Origin: Euprymna scolopes
Taxonomy: Eukaryota > Mollusca > Cephalopoda > Sepiida > Sepiolidae
Length of the DNA: 34,519 nt
NCBI GenBank assembly: GCA_024364805.1
Contig: CM044523.1
Coordinates: 5,126,649 to 5,161,167 of the forward strand
Direction: 5' to 3'
Position 1 is the first letter of the stretch. Every line of letters starts with the position of its first letter. Position numbers and translations under genes: made by a program. Positions 23,203-32,739 of this stretch are shown here, piece after piece. The notes beneath the pieces are model-generated. The model ran no database searches and had not been told where the DNA came from. It saw only the letters and a program-made list of their open reading frames with translations.

Positions 23203-23423
23203 GTATTGCGCTGTATTGTGTGAATAGTGTCTGGTTTCAATAGTGTATTGTTTGAATAGTGTATTGTTTGAATAGTGTATTGTTTGAATAGTGTATTGTT
23301 TGAATAGTGTATGGTTTGAATAGTGTATGGTTTGAATAGTGTATTGTTTGAATAGTGTATTGTTTCAATAGTGTATTGTTTCAATAGTGTATTGTTTGAA
23401 TAGTGTATGGTTTGAATAGTGTA
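23203..23423. repeat. 16-bp minisatellite, about 13 copies
   Basis: The unit is GAATAGTGTATTGTTT. Two positions vary: TATTG versus TATGG, and TTTG versus TTTC at the junction. Variants occur in small blocks, which suggests that groups of units were duplicated together. Confidence 0.95.
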
Positions 23424-24269
23424 GATAAAATCAACAACACATTGCCAGTTGCTTGCATTTCATTCATATGTTGATTATGTCTACAAAACTACACGCGCTT
23501 ACCCGATCAGCTCTACTGCCTAATCATACATAAAATCATTAATATAATTATATATCATTCTCTCAAATATAAGTTCATAGACGTTTGTTTCCTTAATTAA
23601 TATAATATACGCATGCACCCATGCAGACACCCACGCATACACACATGGGCGCGCGCGCATACACACATGTTAATCGCAGTAAAAGCAACTTACTCAGTTT
23701 AACGATTGTTATATTTGAAAACAAAACTGCACTAATTAATCGTAATTTGCAATTTCAACACATCATTACGAAATTTCTAAGAACTGACATATAACTTTCT
23801 ACATCTATTCAACAAATGGTGTTCGACACCGCTTTTTTATATAGTATCTATAACTGTTGCTTCCGTAATTTTCGTCTACTTCTCTCTCGAAAACTAAGTT
23901 TATAAACGGGCAATTGTAAAACAAACGTATCGATAAAACAGGAATGTATTAATACTATTGTAACAATAACTAAGAGAAAAGGGCGATAAAAAGAGAGGGG
24001 CACAGAATAAGAGAGAAAATGAAAGGGAGAGGGAACAGAAAGACTAATTTTATATTTTGTATTTTTATTTTTTTAACATATAGCGCACGGGATTACTATG
24101 GCCTGATGAGATAGAACCCAATTGTGTTTTATTCAAGTTTATAATTTTTTAAGTTTATGCATAACACTTTAATTGGGACCAATATATGAGAATAATTTTA
24201 TAAAATACACCATAAGTTAAGTACCATGGATAGTAGATTACAGCGTATTGAATATTAAGTCAGTGTTGG
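23424..24269. other. AT-rich stretch, no gene seen
   Basis: Contains a short ACACAC/GCGCGC alternating tract near 23616-23670 and a purine-rich GAGAGGG tract near 23970-24040. No gene or RNA found. Confidence 0.5.
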
Positions 24270-25640
24270 TAGGCATGTTAAGCTTATTCCAGGTGTAGAA
24301 TAATGGGTCCCAGTTTAGAGCATGCAATAACTCGATTGGATTGAAAAATGGGAAATTCCGCCAATTTTTAACATAATGAAAGTATTTAAAGTGGTGTTGT
24401 TAGAGTCCGAAGCATGCTGTACTTCATCACTTTCTGCCTCCACCATTTATCCTGTATGTTTCGTAACCTCCCTCACACCACACCTATAATTGCCTTAAAA
24501 TTGCCCTTCAATCGATCTTTCTCACCATCCGTCAAACTACCTCCGAGATAAGCATGCAATGTTCTGGCTTTTGAATCAAGCATAGGTTGAATTTCAGTAT
24601 CATTCTCATTAAATAAATCCTGATGAAATACGGTGTTACCGATTTTACACTTGTCAACTCCGTGTTTACCCAGCACAACCTATGTTTCAAAACCTCCTCC
24701 CACCTTAAAATTAAAATCTCCAAGAATGGCGACCTTGTCAGCAGAGGAAATGCGTCTTACTACACTACACAATGCAATGTAGAAAGCAACCTTTTCCTCT
24801 TCAGTTGCATCGATAGTGGGGGCCTAGACACTCAAAAGAGTTGTATAGTGACCATTATTCAGTTCCGGTCACTCACTCCACAGCGAAGTTCTTCCAGGTT
24901 TGAAAGAATTGATGGTTTTATAGCAAAAGTCACACCTGAGTTCCTCTTACATCCATCCGCTCTACCACTCCAGAAAATTGTCTAGCCCCCAGCCAACTCA
25001 GAAAACTGCCGTTTATCAGCTCAGATAGCGCAACTATGTTCATGTCATCACGTTAAAATTCCTTAGATACAAGAGCTACGCTCTGGACGCGTTGTTGCTG
25101 ACGGCAAGTCAAGCAGCGTCCGCACATTCCAACAGCCGATGTTCATTGACATATATTTCCTCGTAGTAGCATGATGACGACCAAGTCCAGGCTGTGGAGC
25201 GCTGAAACACCTTGGAAGTTCCAGTTCCCTTATTGCCATTTACGTTCATAGCTATATTAGCCAAATTCATTGAATGCTTTGCCGTTTTAGGCTACAACCA
25301 GCTTTTTAGTTATTGAGATACACACTGATGGTGTGTATTTAATTTCATATCGAGCAATGCCTGTGCTTGAAGCTTTTATAGTGAGGAAAGACTTTGCACC
25401 GAGCCAATCCCACTCTCTAAACACATTCACCCCAAAAAAGGGGCAAATCAACATCATTGGATGCAACAGCCGCTACAGCTTTTATATCAAGATTTTCCTT
25501 CTCCTGTAGAGGTTGCCTTGACCACGGTTTACAGAAGCCCTCTTCATCCTCCCCCTGCTATTTGATCCATGACTCGTACTTGGGTTGTTTAGCACCAGAG
25601 ACTAGACTATGCCGCAGCTGAAAGGGCCTAAGCTTCTATG
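24270..25640 (-). mobile_element. RTE-type LINE, 5' part only, decayed
   Basis: On the minus strand this begins with a non-coding leader (about 25640 to 25160) and passes into a decayed apurinic-type endonuclease (see the pseudogene entry). Similarity to the family fades below about 24430, and no reverse transcriptase is seen. LINE copies usually lose the 5' end, so a copy keeping leader and endonuclease but not the RT is unusual. It may have been cut by later rearrangement or deletion. The exact borders are uncertain. The leader shares about 60 bp with block A of the repeats at 27-28 kb. Confidence 0.75.
24440..25157 (-). pseudogene. LINE endonuclease domain pseudogene
   Basis: The minus-strand reading starts MNIGCWNVRTLLDLPSATTR (about 25150), the usual opening of RTE-type LINE endonucleases. 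ALSE follows (about 25030), then a stretch matching the family's APTIDATEEEK motif (about 24800), ILGDFNFKVGGG (about 24715) and LGKHGVDKCK (about 24675). Next is the linker LFNENDTEIQPMLDSKARTL at about 24610-24550. The LGDFN motif carries active-site residues in this nuclease family, which nicks target DNA to prime reverse transcription. The frame changes several times and contains stops, including one just after GGGFET, so the copy is dead. The segment between CNSNG-type and FNEND motifs seems shortened compared with relatives as I recall them. Confidence 0.75.
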
Positions 25641-25717
25641 GAGGTTTCTTTCAGGGTTACCTAACCCTTAACCTTTGTTTAAAAACCTTGAATCACAAGG
25701 CGGTGGAGGTTTAGTTT

Positions 25718-25868
25718 TGCACACACACATATATACATGTGCATACACACATATATGCATACACACGCACACATATGCACATGCATGCATTCATGCACGC
25801 ACATGCATACGCATACACACATGCATATGCATGCATACATGCGCACCATCACATGCATACGCATGCAC
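25718..25868. repeat. Mixed CA/TGCA microsatellite
   Basis: CACA, TATA, GCATGCAT and CACACG units intermix over about 150 bases, giving nearly continuous purine-pyrimidine alternation. Frames rich in His and Met across it are artefacts. Confidence 0.93.
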
Positions 25869-25869
25869 A

Positions 25870-25949
25870 CACATTACTGTAAAAACGTAAAAATCAGACG
25901 AAAAACTACATCAAACAGGTCAGCGCTTGAAACGGCGGGATATATTTTT
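25870..25949 (+). repeat. 85-bp dispersed repeat, copy 1
   Basis: Shares CACATTACT, AAATCAGACG and (A)AACGGC(T/G)GGATTTTTT-type blocks, in order, with the copies at 26008 and 29922. Confidence 0.7.
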
Positions 25950-26007
25950 AATACAATGTTTGTACACAAAAACTCGTTCCGAGGGTAGACAATTATTATA
26001 ATTTTCG

Positions 26008-26100
26008 CACATTACTTTACAACTAAATATACATAGAAATCAGACGAAAACTCCAAATGTAACTGATAAGTGTTTAAAACGGCTGGATTTTTTGTTTTTA
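26008..26100 (+). repeat. 85-bp dispersed repeat, copy 2
   Basis: The copy starts 138 bp after copy 1 and includes CACATTACTTTACAACTAAA, GAAATCAGACG and AAAACGGCTGGATTTTTT. It is the closest of the three to the copy behind the LINE piece at 29.9 kb. Confidence 0.75.
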
Positions 26101-26172
26101 AATAATATACACATATACATACATATACATACATAAGTACATATATATACATACATCTATATACATATATAT
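26101..26172. repeat. TACA/TA microsatellite
   Basis: A mix of TACATA and TA units that ends directly at the start of the LINE C-terminal reading. Confidence 0.9.
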
Positions 26173-26174
26173 CG

Positions 26175-26621
26175 CACTTACTTAGGGCTGCAAAAAAGAC
26201 CCAACTGAGATGGGCAGGTCACTTCTCCCGCATGCCTGATAAAAGAATCCCAAGACAACTCCTGTATGGCGAGCTATGCCAAGGCAAGCGTTCAGTCGGA
26301 GCACCAAGAGCACCAAGAAAACGCTTTAAGGAAAACTTCAAAGTCTCCCTCAAAGACTATAGCATCAGCACCGAGTCCTTGGAATCGCTTGCATCAGACA
26401 TACCTCACTGGCGTCACCTCATCAACAAACGAGCTGAAACAGCTGTAGAGAAAAGAACCCTCAAAGCAGAACAGAAACGTACAACCCGCAAAGCCAGAGC
26501 AACAAGCTCTCTCCCCACAACACATGCTGATCACTGCCCAACTTGTGGGAGAGCCTTCCATGCCCGGATCGGCATTACCAGTCTTCTCCGGAAGCACAGA
26601 AACAATACTTCTACTCATTGA
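26175..26621 (+). CDS. LINE reverse transcriptase C-terminal tail (partial)
   Basis: An open reading of 149 codons with no internal start needed: HLLRAAKKTQLRWAGHFSRM precedes the first ATG at 26232. RWAGH.SRMPD.RIP.QLLYGEL.QGKRSVG is a pattern that I recognise from C-termini of animal LINE proteins, located after the RT domain. A Lys/Arg/Glu-rich helix follows, then a zinc-finger-like end (CPTCGRAFHARIGITSLLRK). Counting from ATG 26232, Cys102, Cys105 and His122 are present, but the usual first His (position 118) is Leu. The frame is fully open, so this is a relatively young fragment. It carries no RT or endonuclease and cannot act alone. It is not a host zinc-finger gene. Confidence 0.8.
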   Translation, partial: HLLRAAKKTQLRWAGHFSRMPDKRIPRQLLYGELCQGKRSVGAPRAPRKRFKENFKVSLKDYSISTESLESLASDIPHWRHLINKRAETAVEKRTLKAEQKRTTRKARATSSLPTTHADHCPTCGRAFHARIGITSLLRKHRNNTSTH

Positions 26622-26659
26622 TGCCATGGTAATCTTCGTCTTCGAAAGACGAACGTGAC

Positions 26660-26660
<1 letters not shown>
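26175..26660 (+). mobile_element. LINE 3' end, 5'-truncated copy
   Basis: The last part of a LINE open reading frame, a short 3' UTR (GATGCCATGGTAATCTTCGT, then a TTCGAAAGACGAAC hairpin-like block) and a long (TA)n run. Truncation at the 5' side, where it meets a microsatellite, is the normal result of incomplete reverse transcription. The (TA)n run beginning three bases after the UTR may be the element's own tail or an expanded target. Confidence 0.8.
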
Positions 26661-26662
<2 letters not shown>

Positions 26663-26743
<81 letters not shown>

Positions 26744-26750
26744 CATATAT
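26663..26750. repeat. (TA)n microsatellite behind LINE 3' end
   Basis: About 40 TA units immediately after the LINE 3' UTR. Confidence 0.96.
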
Positions 26751-27028
26751 ACTATGGCTTCCTTCAGTCTTGACAGACTATGGATAGCAACTGTAAGGGT
26801 GGCTGAGCGTGAATGTTTTGTATCAAGAGTTGCGCAATCCGGAACGACACCTCTCCTTATTCCTTATTCGGCATTGCAACTGAAAGAAATGCCTAAAGAT
26901 GCGGAAAGCACATACAGCGCCTAGTCTCCCCAAATAATCACCATATGTACTGGCCAGACTTGAGGTTGCTTAACTTTGGTTATCTAGCGAGACTCGTTGT
27001 GTCAACGTGATTGTGTCGTATATACATA
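26751..27028. repeat. Unclassified repeat-like segment
   Basis: Less AT-rich than its microsatellite flanks. On the plus strand it runs from TATGGCTTCCTTCAGTCTTG to TCTAGCGAGACTCG. I recall similar wording behind LINE ends in molluscs, but this is memory rather than evidence. It abuts block A1. No gene. Confidence 0.35.
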
Positions 27029-27337
27029 ATGGTGATTGCAACGTTTTGTCAGACGAGTGTCACTCTCTCAGACATGAGTCCAAATGCCTGAGGGAGTATC
27101 TATACAAAGATAATGTTCCAGAGTTTTAGCTTTGTACGACAGCTATGTCTTTCTCTCGGTTCAAAATGTTGAGATCCAGCAACAAACAAGAGCAAGATAG
27201 CCAGCAAAATGTTAAAATGTAGACCAGCTTCATGCGGGTACGGATCTATCGCTTTATGTTTTTTTTAAATCAGAGATTTACTTCTCCTATAAAGGTTGCC
27301 TTCACCACGGCCTATGAGAGCCCTCTCCCCCCAACGC

Positions 27338-27339
<2 letters not shown>
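27029..27339 (-). repeat. Composite repeat block A, copy 1
   Basis: Shares, in order, a TGATTGCAACG(T/T)(C/T)TTGTCAGACGAGTG block, GGGAGTATCTATAC, CAAGAGCAAGATAGCCAGCAA, and GCCTTCACCA blocks with copy 2 at 27628. Near its end GGTTGCCTTCACCACGG (27294) matches the LINE leader's GGTTGCCTTGACCACGG (25511) within about 60 bp of wider similarity. That places the sense direction on the minus strand. Confidence 0.8.
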
Positions 27340-27368
<29 letters not shown>

Positions 27369-27372
27369 AATA
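27340..27372. repeat. (TA)n microsatellite between blocks A and B
   Basis: A short TA run at the A-B junction. In the next unit the same junction carries a CA run. Confidence 0.9.
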
Positions 27373-27373
27373 T

Positions 27374-27562
27374 ACACGGTGCTATGTGGCCATTGACCCC
27401 GAAATGGGTTCCTTCGCCATTTAGAAGGTCTTGTTTTTAATCCTTCAGAGAGACTAGCCGCCCTCTTCACCAAACAAGTCTTGTGGGGGAACCAGCTTAG
27501 TCGCCGGTGACCCGACCATGAGGCAGGTAGTACTGGGTGACAGGAGCATGACATTACCTGAC
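27374..27562 (-). repeat. Composite repeat block B, copy 1
   Basis: Matches 28003-28200 in order: ACACGGTGCTA, TTCGCC, TCTTGTTTTTAATCCTT, AACAAGTCT.GTGGGGGAAC, TTAGTCGCCGGTG, CAGGTAGTA.TGGGT and CCTGAC. No coding function seen. Confidence 0.85.
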
Positions 27563-27627
27563 CATATATATGCATACACATGTAAATATATGTCGAACAT
27601 ATCTACATATATACATGCATATATATA

Positions 27628-27981
27628 TGATGATTGCAACGTCTTGTCAGACGAGTGCCACCCCCTCAGACACTTAAATCCATAAACCTAAAAATTGTTT
27701 CCATCGCCACAGGACCATTTTCATAGACAAATCGCTAAGGGAGTATCTATACACAAATAATTGTACAGAGTCTTAGATTTGTACCACTGTTAAGTCTCTC
27801 TCGATTCAAAATATTGAGATTCCGCAACAAGCAAGAGCAAGATAGCCAGCAACAAGTTAAACTGCAAACCAGCTTAATGCGGGTACTAGTCTCCCATTTT
27901 ATGGGTTTTTAAATCAAAGATTTTCTTCTCCTAGAATGTTTGCCTTCACCAGGTCTTACAGGAGCACTCTCCGCCCCAACA
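27628..27981 (-). repeat. Composite repeat block A, copy 2
   Basis: The second copy of block A, starting 599 bp after the first. It contains about 60 extra bases (about 27675-27730) relative to copy 1. Confidence 0.85.
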
Positions 27982-28002
27982 CACACACACACACACAAAC
28001 AC

Positions 28003-28200
28003 ACACGGTGCTAGTTAGCCCTTGACTCCTAAAAAGGGTTTATTCGCCGTTTGGAATTTCTTGTTTTTAATCCTTGAAGGAGACTATCCACCTCCTAAAC
28101 AAACAAGTCTGGTGGGGGAACAAGTTTAGTCGCCGGTGCCCCACCATGAGACAGGTAGTATTGGGTTACATGGTACCAGTAGCATATGACATGACCTGAC
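28003..28200 (-). repeat. Composite repeat block B, copy 2
   Basis: The second copy of block B, preceded by an ACACAC run instead of a TA run and followed by a long TA/TACA microsatellite. Confidence 0.85.
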
Positions 28201-28202
28201 AC

Positions 28203-28364
28203 AAAATATATATATACATATACACATATATATATATGTATACATATACCTATATATACATGCATATATTTATACATATATACACATACCTATATTTATA
28301 AATATATACATACATATATTTATACATATATACATTTATATATGTACATATAAATACATATATA

Positions 28365-28395
<31 letters not shown>

Positions 28396-28468
28396 ACATA
28401 CAGATATATATATATATATATAAATATAGACATACATATATGCATACATATATACATATATACATCTA

Positions 28469-28504
<36 letters not shown>

Positions 28505-28586
28505 CGCACACACATACATGCATGCATATATACACATACATATATACAGGCATATATATGCATATATACATACATATATACATATA

Positions 28587-28636
<50 letters not shown>

Positions 28637-28640
28637 TATA
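28203..28640. repeat. Long TA/TACA microsatellite
   Basis: Over 400 bases of TATA, TACATA, CATA and short CACA units. All long frames through it on both strands are periodicity artefacts. Confidence 0.95.
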
Positions 28641-28730
28641 TCATGATGATTGCAACTTCTTATCAGTCGAGTACATCTCCCTCAGATACTGAAAATTCAT
28701 GATCCCGAAAATTACTTTTTCAGTACTGTC
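28641..28730 (-). repeat. Composite repeat block A, partial copy 3
   Basis: Begins ATGATGATTGCAACTTCTTA and keeps similarity to block A (CAGTCGAGTACATCTCCCTC) for roughly 60-90 bp, then fades. Confidence 0.7.
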
Positions 28731-28784
28731 GGCGAATTCGAACGCTCAAGCAGAAATGACCCTAAAGACAATCATTGGTATACA

Positions 28785-29075
<291 letters not shown>

Positions 29076-29077
29076 AT

Positions 29078-29862
29078 TTAACTGTCCTCAACCAGCTTGC
29101 CTGCCAGTAATAACATATAATTTTGTTACCATTATCTGGCCACAAAAATCCATCAACAGGCTATATGTAAAGACACGGAAGCTACTAACGCTTCATCAAA
29201 TAATATATAAAAATCAGTGTCTACGAAGACTGTATTGGAGAGAAGAAGGACTAGGGCTCTCAGAGATCAACCATCAACATATGGCAATACTAGTGAACCC
29301 AGCCAGCATATGAGAAGCTCCAGAACCACAGCCTCTCAATGGTATATGAACATCAAGAAACAAGAGCCAGCAGAACAACGTCAGCCACCCAGCTGCCCAA
29401 GCATTTTGATCGGGGCTGTCTCACAGACTAGGCTGAAACATTAAAAAATCTTGCCACCGAAATAGCAAGAAAGAGTCGGCAGAAATATACCGAGACTTCC
29501 AAAAGAGGAAAGTTAAAAAGTGGGACCAACATCAGCGTGCAACGCATTTTCTGGGGAAACTCTCCTAGGAATACATAGACAAAGAAAGTTCCTTGGACTG
29601 GCTCAAGATGGGATCCCAAAATCAGGAAAGGATTATAATGGCTGCTCAAGACCAGGTATTCATGACCAATGTATTTAAGAAGATGGAAAGGTTCACTAAT
29701 GACACCAAATGTAAATTCTTCAACACGGAATTGGAAAGTCATCTAGTATCAAGTTACAGAGTTCTTTTTGGGGATGCCAACTACACAAGACACGATGGAT
29801 TATGTAAGTACATCCACTTAACCATCTGTAAAAAATTAAGCATCCAATTTTTTTATAATTAA
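29078..29862 (+). pseudogene. LINE reverse transcriptase C-terminal pseudogene
   Basis: Readable parts, in order: [20 protein letters not shown] and [20 protein letters not shown] with [18 protein letters not shown] (29100-29290), then SQWYMNIKKQEPAEQ in another frame (about 29335), then MDWLKMGSQNQERIIMAAQD, FMTNVFKKMERF, LVSSYRVLFG and HDGLCKYIHLTICKK (29593-29850). The first part is the region after the RT active site in some animal LINEs (pattern W.Q..I..L..KTRKLLT, then RLY..R..GLGL). The last is their Cys/His tail, which here lacks its usual cysteines (KCKFFN where relatives have C..C). The frame changes at least twice. The LINE clade was not determined. Confidence 0.7.
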
Positions 29863-29870
29863 AATGTTTG
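29078..29870 (+). mobile_element. LINE fragment (C-terminal part), decayed
   Basis: A second kind of LINE remnant. Its protein parts differ from the 26.2-kb fragment, so it belongs to another LINE family or to another part of the protein. It is 5'-truncated where it meets a microsatellite and followed by the 85-bp repeat at 29922, which may be its 3' UTR. Confidence 0.75.
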
Positions 29871-29921
29871 TTATAAGACTTACACTTCTATTTCAGATAA
29901 TGATGATGATGACAAATTTCA

Positions 29922-30010
29922 CACATTATTTTACAATTAAATGGACGTAGAAATCAGACGTAAACAAAATCCAATAGATGAAACCTAAAACGCCTGGACT
30001 TTTTAAAAAA
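29922..30010 (+). repeat. 85-bp dispersed repeat, copy 3
   Basis: CACATTATTTTACAATTAAA, GTAGAAATCAGACG and AAAACGCCTGGACTTTTT match copies 1 and 2. Its place 60 bp after the LINE coding remnant suggests a 3' UTR. Confidence 0.7.
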
Positions 30011-30059
30011 AAAATACAATAAACTAATATAAAATGTTTCGAGTAGCTGAAACAATAAT

Positions 30060-30064
30060 GTAAC
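30060..30064. repeat. Target-site duplication of the LTR element, left
   Basis: GTAAC immediately before the left LTR is repeated exactly at 34158-34162. Five bases is usual for Ty3/Gypsy elements. Confidence 0.88.
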
Positions 30065-30366
30065 TGAATTCGTTTCGCAACTATGTCAGTCGATTAACAC
30101 ACACGTCGAACTTCTAATCACACTTATGCAGTTGATACACACTGCCCTCGATCTTCTGAACATACTCCTGTTATTGTGCAAGCGTTCGTTATCAGCCAAT
30201 CGGCGGCCAGAAAAACAGTCACGTGAGGGGTGACGTCATCGCTCAATAATCTTACAAAAACCACAACCGCCATTTTTAATTTCTGCCCTCCTTGTGATCC
30301 TCCCAGCAGGTAAGAACACGCGCAGACACGTGGTCGCTTTCTTCCTTCATTCCGTTCGATTTTACA
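30065..30366 (-). repeat. 3' LTR (left on plus strand), 302 bp
   Basis: On the minus strand this runs TGTAAAATCG... to ...CGAATTCA. It contains a CRE palindrome TGACGTCA (30231), E-boxes CACGTG (30220 and 30327) and an inverted CCAAT box (30196). A GCCGCCATT-like YY1 site lies near 30269. Confidence 0.93.
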
Positions 30367-30376
30367 CCCCCCTGGT
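30367..30376 (-). other. Polypurine tract next to 3' LTR
   Basis: On the minus strand ACCAGGGGGG directly precedes the LTR's TG. This is the expected place and composition for the primer of plus-strand synthesis. Confidence 0.7.
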
Positions 30377-30765
30377 CTCAAGATCACACATGCGGCATTG
30401 CGGCCGCGGTCGTTTCTTACGGGCACTCCTACGGAGGGGGATTAGCTGGAATTCTTCATCTTCATCAGCGCTACTTGGCTCAGTGTCCACAGTCCTACTA
30501 TCCGGCATCGTTCCATCTTCATCCGAGCTCTCAGAATGGGTAACAGACCTGTCGCCATTAACGTTGCCAGCAGTCCTTCCATCAAGCTGGGCTCCATCGT
30601 CATTGGGGCTCTCAGAAGTGGCGCTGAAACTATCGCCATCTGTGCTGAGGTTCTCAGCCATATCATCACGGCAATGGGGCATAGGTCGGATTCACATTTC
30701 ATTATTGGATGATTCATCACTTTCGCTGTTCGCCATTTGGTTTGTATAAAGGGCGGGTCGGACAT
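30377..30765 (-). pseudogene. Acidic C-terminal tail of the Gypsy polyprotein
   Basis: Follows the integrase towards the 3' LTR. Serine- and acid-rich runs (SESPNDDGAQLDGRT and SESSDEDGTMPDSRT) look like an imperfect internal repeat, followed by a basic stretch (PLRRSARKKRPRPQCRMC). A basic RRS-R end is common in Ty3/Gypsy polyproteins. The acidic repeat is less usual. Part of a broken element. Confidence 0.6.
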
Positions 30766-31570
30766 CCCTCACATGCCGTTGAGTTCCATCAACCAGCACA
30801 GCCTGCTCACTAATTATGCCGGTGATCCGTCCTCTTTTAAAACTGGTCGTACATCGGTTATTGGGAGGCCTTACCCAGAGTGTGCCCCTTAACTTGTACC
30901 GTCCTTGCGTCCTCTTCTGATTAGGACGGCAGGCGTCAATGCCCTTAACACGCACTCGATAGCAATGTATCGCATTAGCAGGTGCACTTTCAGCAGTTGT
31001 ATTGTACCTATATACTGCCTCTGAAATCATAAATTGCTTCCTTGCTGCTATCCTTTTCACACTTCGGTGGCAACGCTCCGCTATACCGTTGCCACTCGGT
31101 ACATACGCACACCTGTGTCTAAGCCGGATCCCCCACTCGTCTACGAAACGCCTGAATTCTCCGCTGCAACAGGCTGTGTCGTCGTCAGTGAGAATCTCTT
31201 CAGGTGGCCCCCGCTCGTAAAATATGGACTCCAATTGACGGATGACACTAGCCGAGTCCTGTCTTGTTAATACTCGCCAGATCGCAAACCTCGTTGGTCC
31301 GCAATCGATCAGTGTGAGGAAATGCTGACCACCATAATGGGTTATGTCCATGCCTAGTCGGCTCCAATTCTTGTCGACTTCCATCCGACCTTTCTGCCAT
31401 TTGGTGGGAGCAGGTTCGATTGACTGCCATATTTGGCATTCCTTGACCACTGCTTCTACTTTGCATTTGGACACTGACGGGTTGGTTAAGTGTACGAAAT
31501 AATATGTCCGTCTCACTCCGGTGTGTCCACTGTCATGGTGTACCTTCTTGATTTTATCAGTCTCCTCAAC
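30766..31570 (-). pseudogene. Integrase region of the Gypsy fossil
   Basis: A zinc-binding-like N-terminus (HHDSGHTGVRRTYYF, then KECQIWQSIEPAP) precedes the catalytic core. The core triad can be followed as D in LGMDITHYGG, D in EILTDDDTA and E in NGIAERCHRSVKR, with 35 residues between the last two, matching the family's DD35E pattern. A C-terminal part with GRYKLRGTLWVRPP and RHVRDVRP resembles the usual Gypsy integrase end. Integrase inserts the DNA copy into the genome. It is part of an element that is broken as a whole. Confidence 0.88.
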
Positions 31571-31689
31571 AGAGGCAGCACATAATGACCCTGGTTCGGC
31601 TTCTTTCTTCTATTGCGTCAAACCATCTCTGGGGCACACGGGTAAGTCTATCAGCAAGATTGCAGGTTGAAGTGACAAGCACCGTATTC

Positions 31690-32570
31690 ACCGATAGGTC
31701 GTACCAATCTTATTAGCGGGGTCCTCCTGCTTGACTCTTGTGATGGTCTCCTTCACCATGCGCAGTAACAGATTGCCCACCGGTTCGTCATTCCAGTCTT
31801 TGGTAACTGCATTCGCCCTCCTCTTCATGATGGCTGTCGCGGCCCGAGTCCATCCACATACTGGTAAGTGTCCCACCAGTTTTCCACACAGGGAAAATAT
31901 AGCCCGCCTTGTGAGGACATGGGACACTTCAGGAACTGCAGTTCCACGCCCCCACTTCAAGGTCCCTCGCCCCTGTTGAACGCTCAACCCCAAGACCCGA
32001 GCACCATCCTCCAAGCGTTCCGGATCCTTACACATCAGTCCAAGTTCGGCTAGCTTGACCCTCACACATGATGACGGCACAATGTCTTCATTCACGTATA
32101 TGTCGTCAAGTTATGCTGATGTACCCTCTTTTACGGTCTTATCCTTTGACAATACAGCATTAGCGATCGTCTTCATTATTTGGGGCGCAACGTTCAGCCC
32201 AAAACCCAGTCTTGGGAGCCAATACCTCCTACCGGCAAACACTACCGTCTGAAACGGCCACATTGTCTCGCTAACCCGGACCTGCAGATATTCTCCTCTC
32301 AGATCCAACAGCGACACATTAGAACCCAGCTGGCGCCACTCTCGTAGTTTGCTAGCGCACACGTCAGCATCAGCTGTGAACGCATCAACATACGAGTTCA
32401 GTTCTCGGTAGTCCATTACCGACCTGGCTGAGTTACCGCCATTAATGGGATCAGACCCTTAGCAGGTCCAGGTTTCTTGTAGGGGTAGGGAATCAGCCAG
32501 CCATCCTCGATCCATTTGCGAATTTCTTCTTCGTACGCGGGCCTCATGTGCTCGGGCACATGGTATTCAG
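31690..32570 (-). pseudogene. Reverse transcriptase region of the Gypsy fossil
   Basis: Starts near YHVPEHMRPAYEEEIRKWIE, the usual Gypsy RT entry, followed by MDYRELNSYVDAF, VSLLDLRGEYLQV (motif A region), RLGFGLNVAPQIM (motif B region) and a DDIYVNED block (motif C region), then the thumb-side block ECKDPERL-like (LGLMCKDPERLEDGARVLGL). The order and motifs are those of Ty3/Gypsy. Broken, with several breaks. Confidence 0.88.
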
Positions 32571-32739
32571 TTATTCCATTCTGCAGTTTGTCCGGTTCCC
32601 GGTTTTCCAACCACTTCCATGAGGCAGTCCAAGCCCTCTTTTGCTCGTCAAATTCGACGCTTAAGTCTGGTTGGTCGATCCTTAGCGCAACACACACTGG
32701 GGCTTTCTCCTGAAAATGTATCGCCCCCGTCGCCGTTAT

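Noticed and set aside
23203-23423. Possible CRISPR array
   Set aside because: The 16-bp units are directly adjacent with no unique spacers, and the DNA is animal. The same holds for the 15-bp and 27-bp arrays.
24623-24985. Plus-strand frame of 120 codons
   Set aside because: Antisense to the LINE endonuclease remnant, whose motifs are clear on the minus strand.
26232-26621. Host C2H2 zinc-finger gene
   Set aside because: The RWAGH..RMPD.RIP...LYGEL pattern before the finger is that of LINE protein C-termini. There is a single imperfect finger, and a LINE 3' UTR follows.
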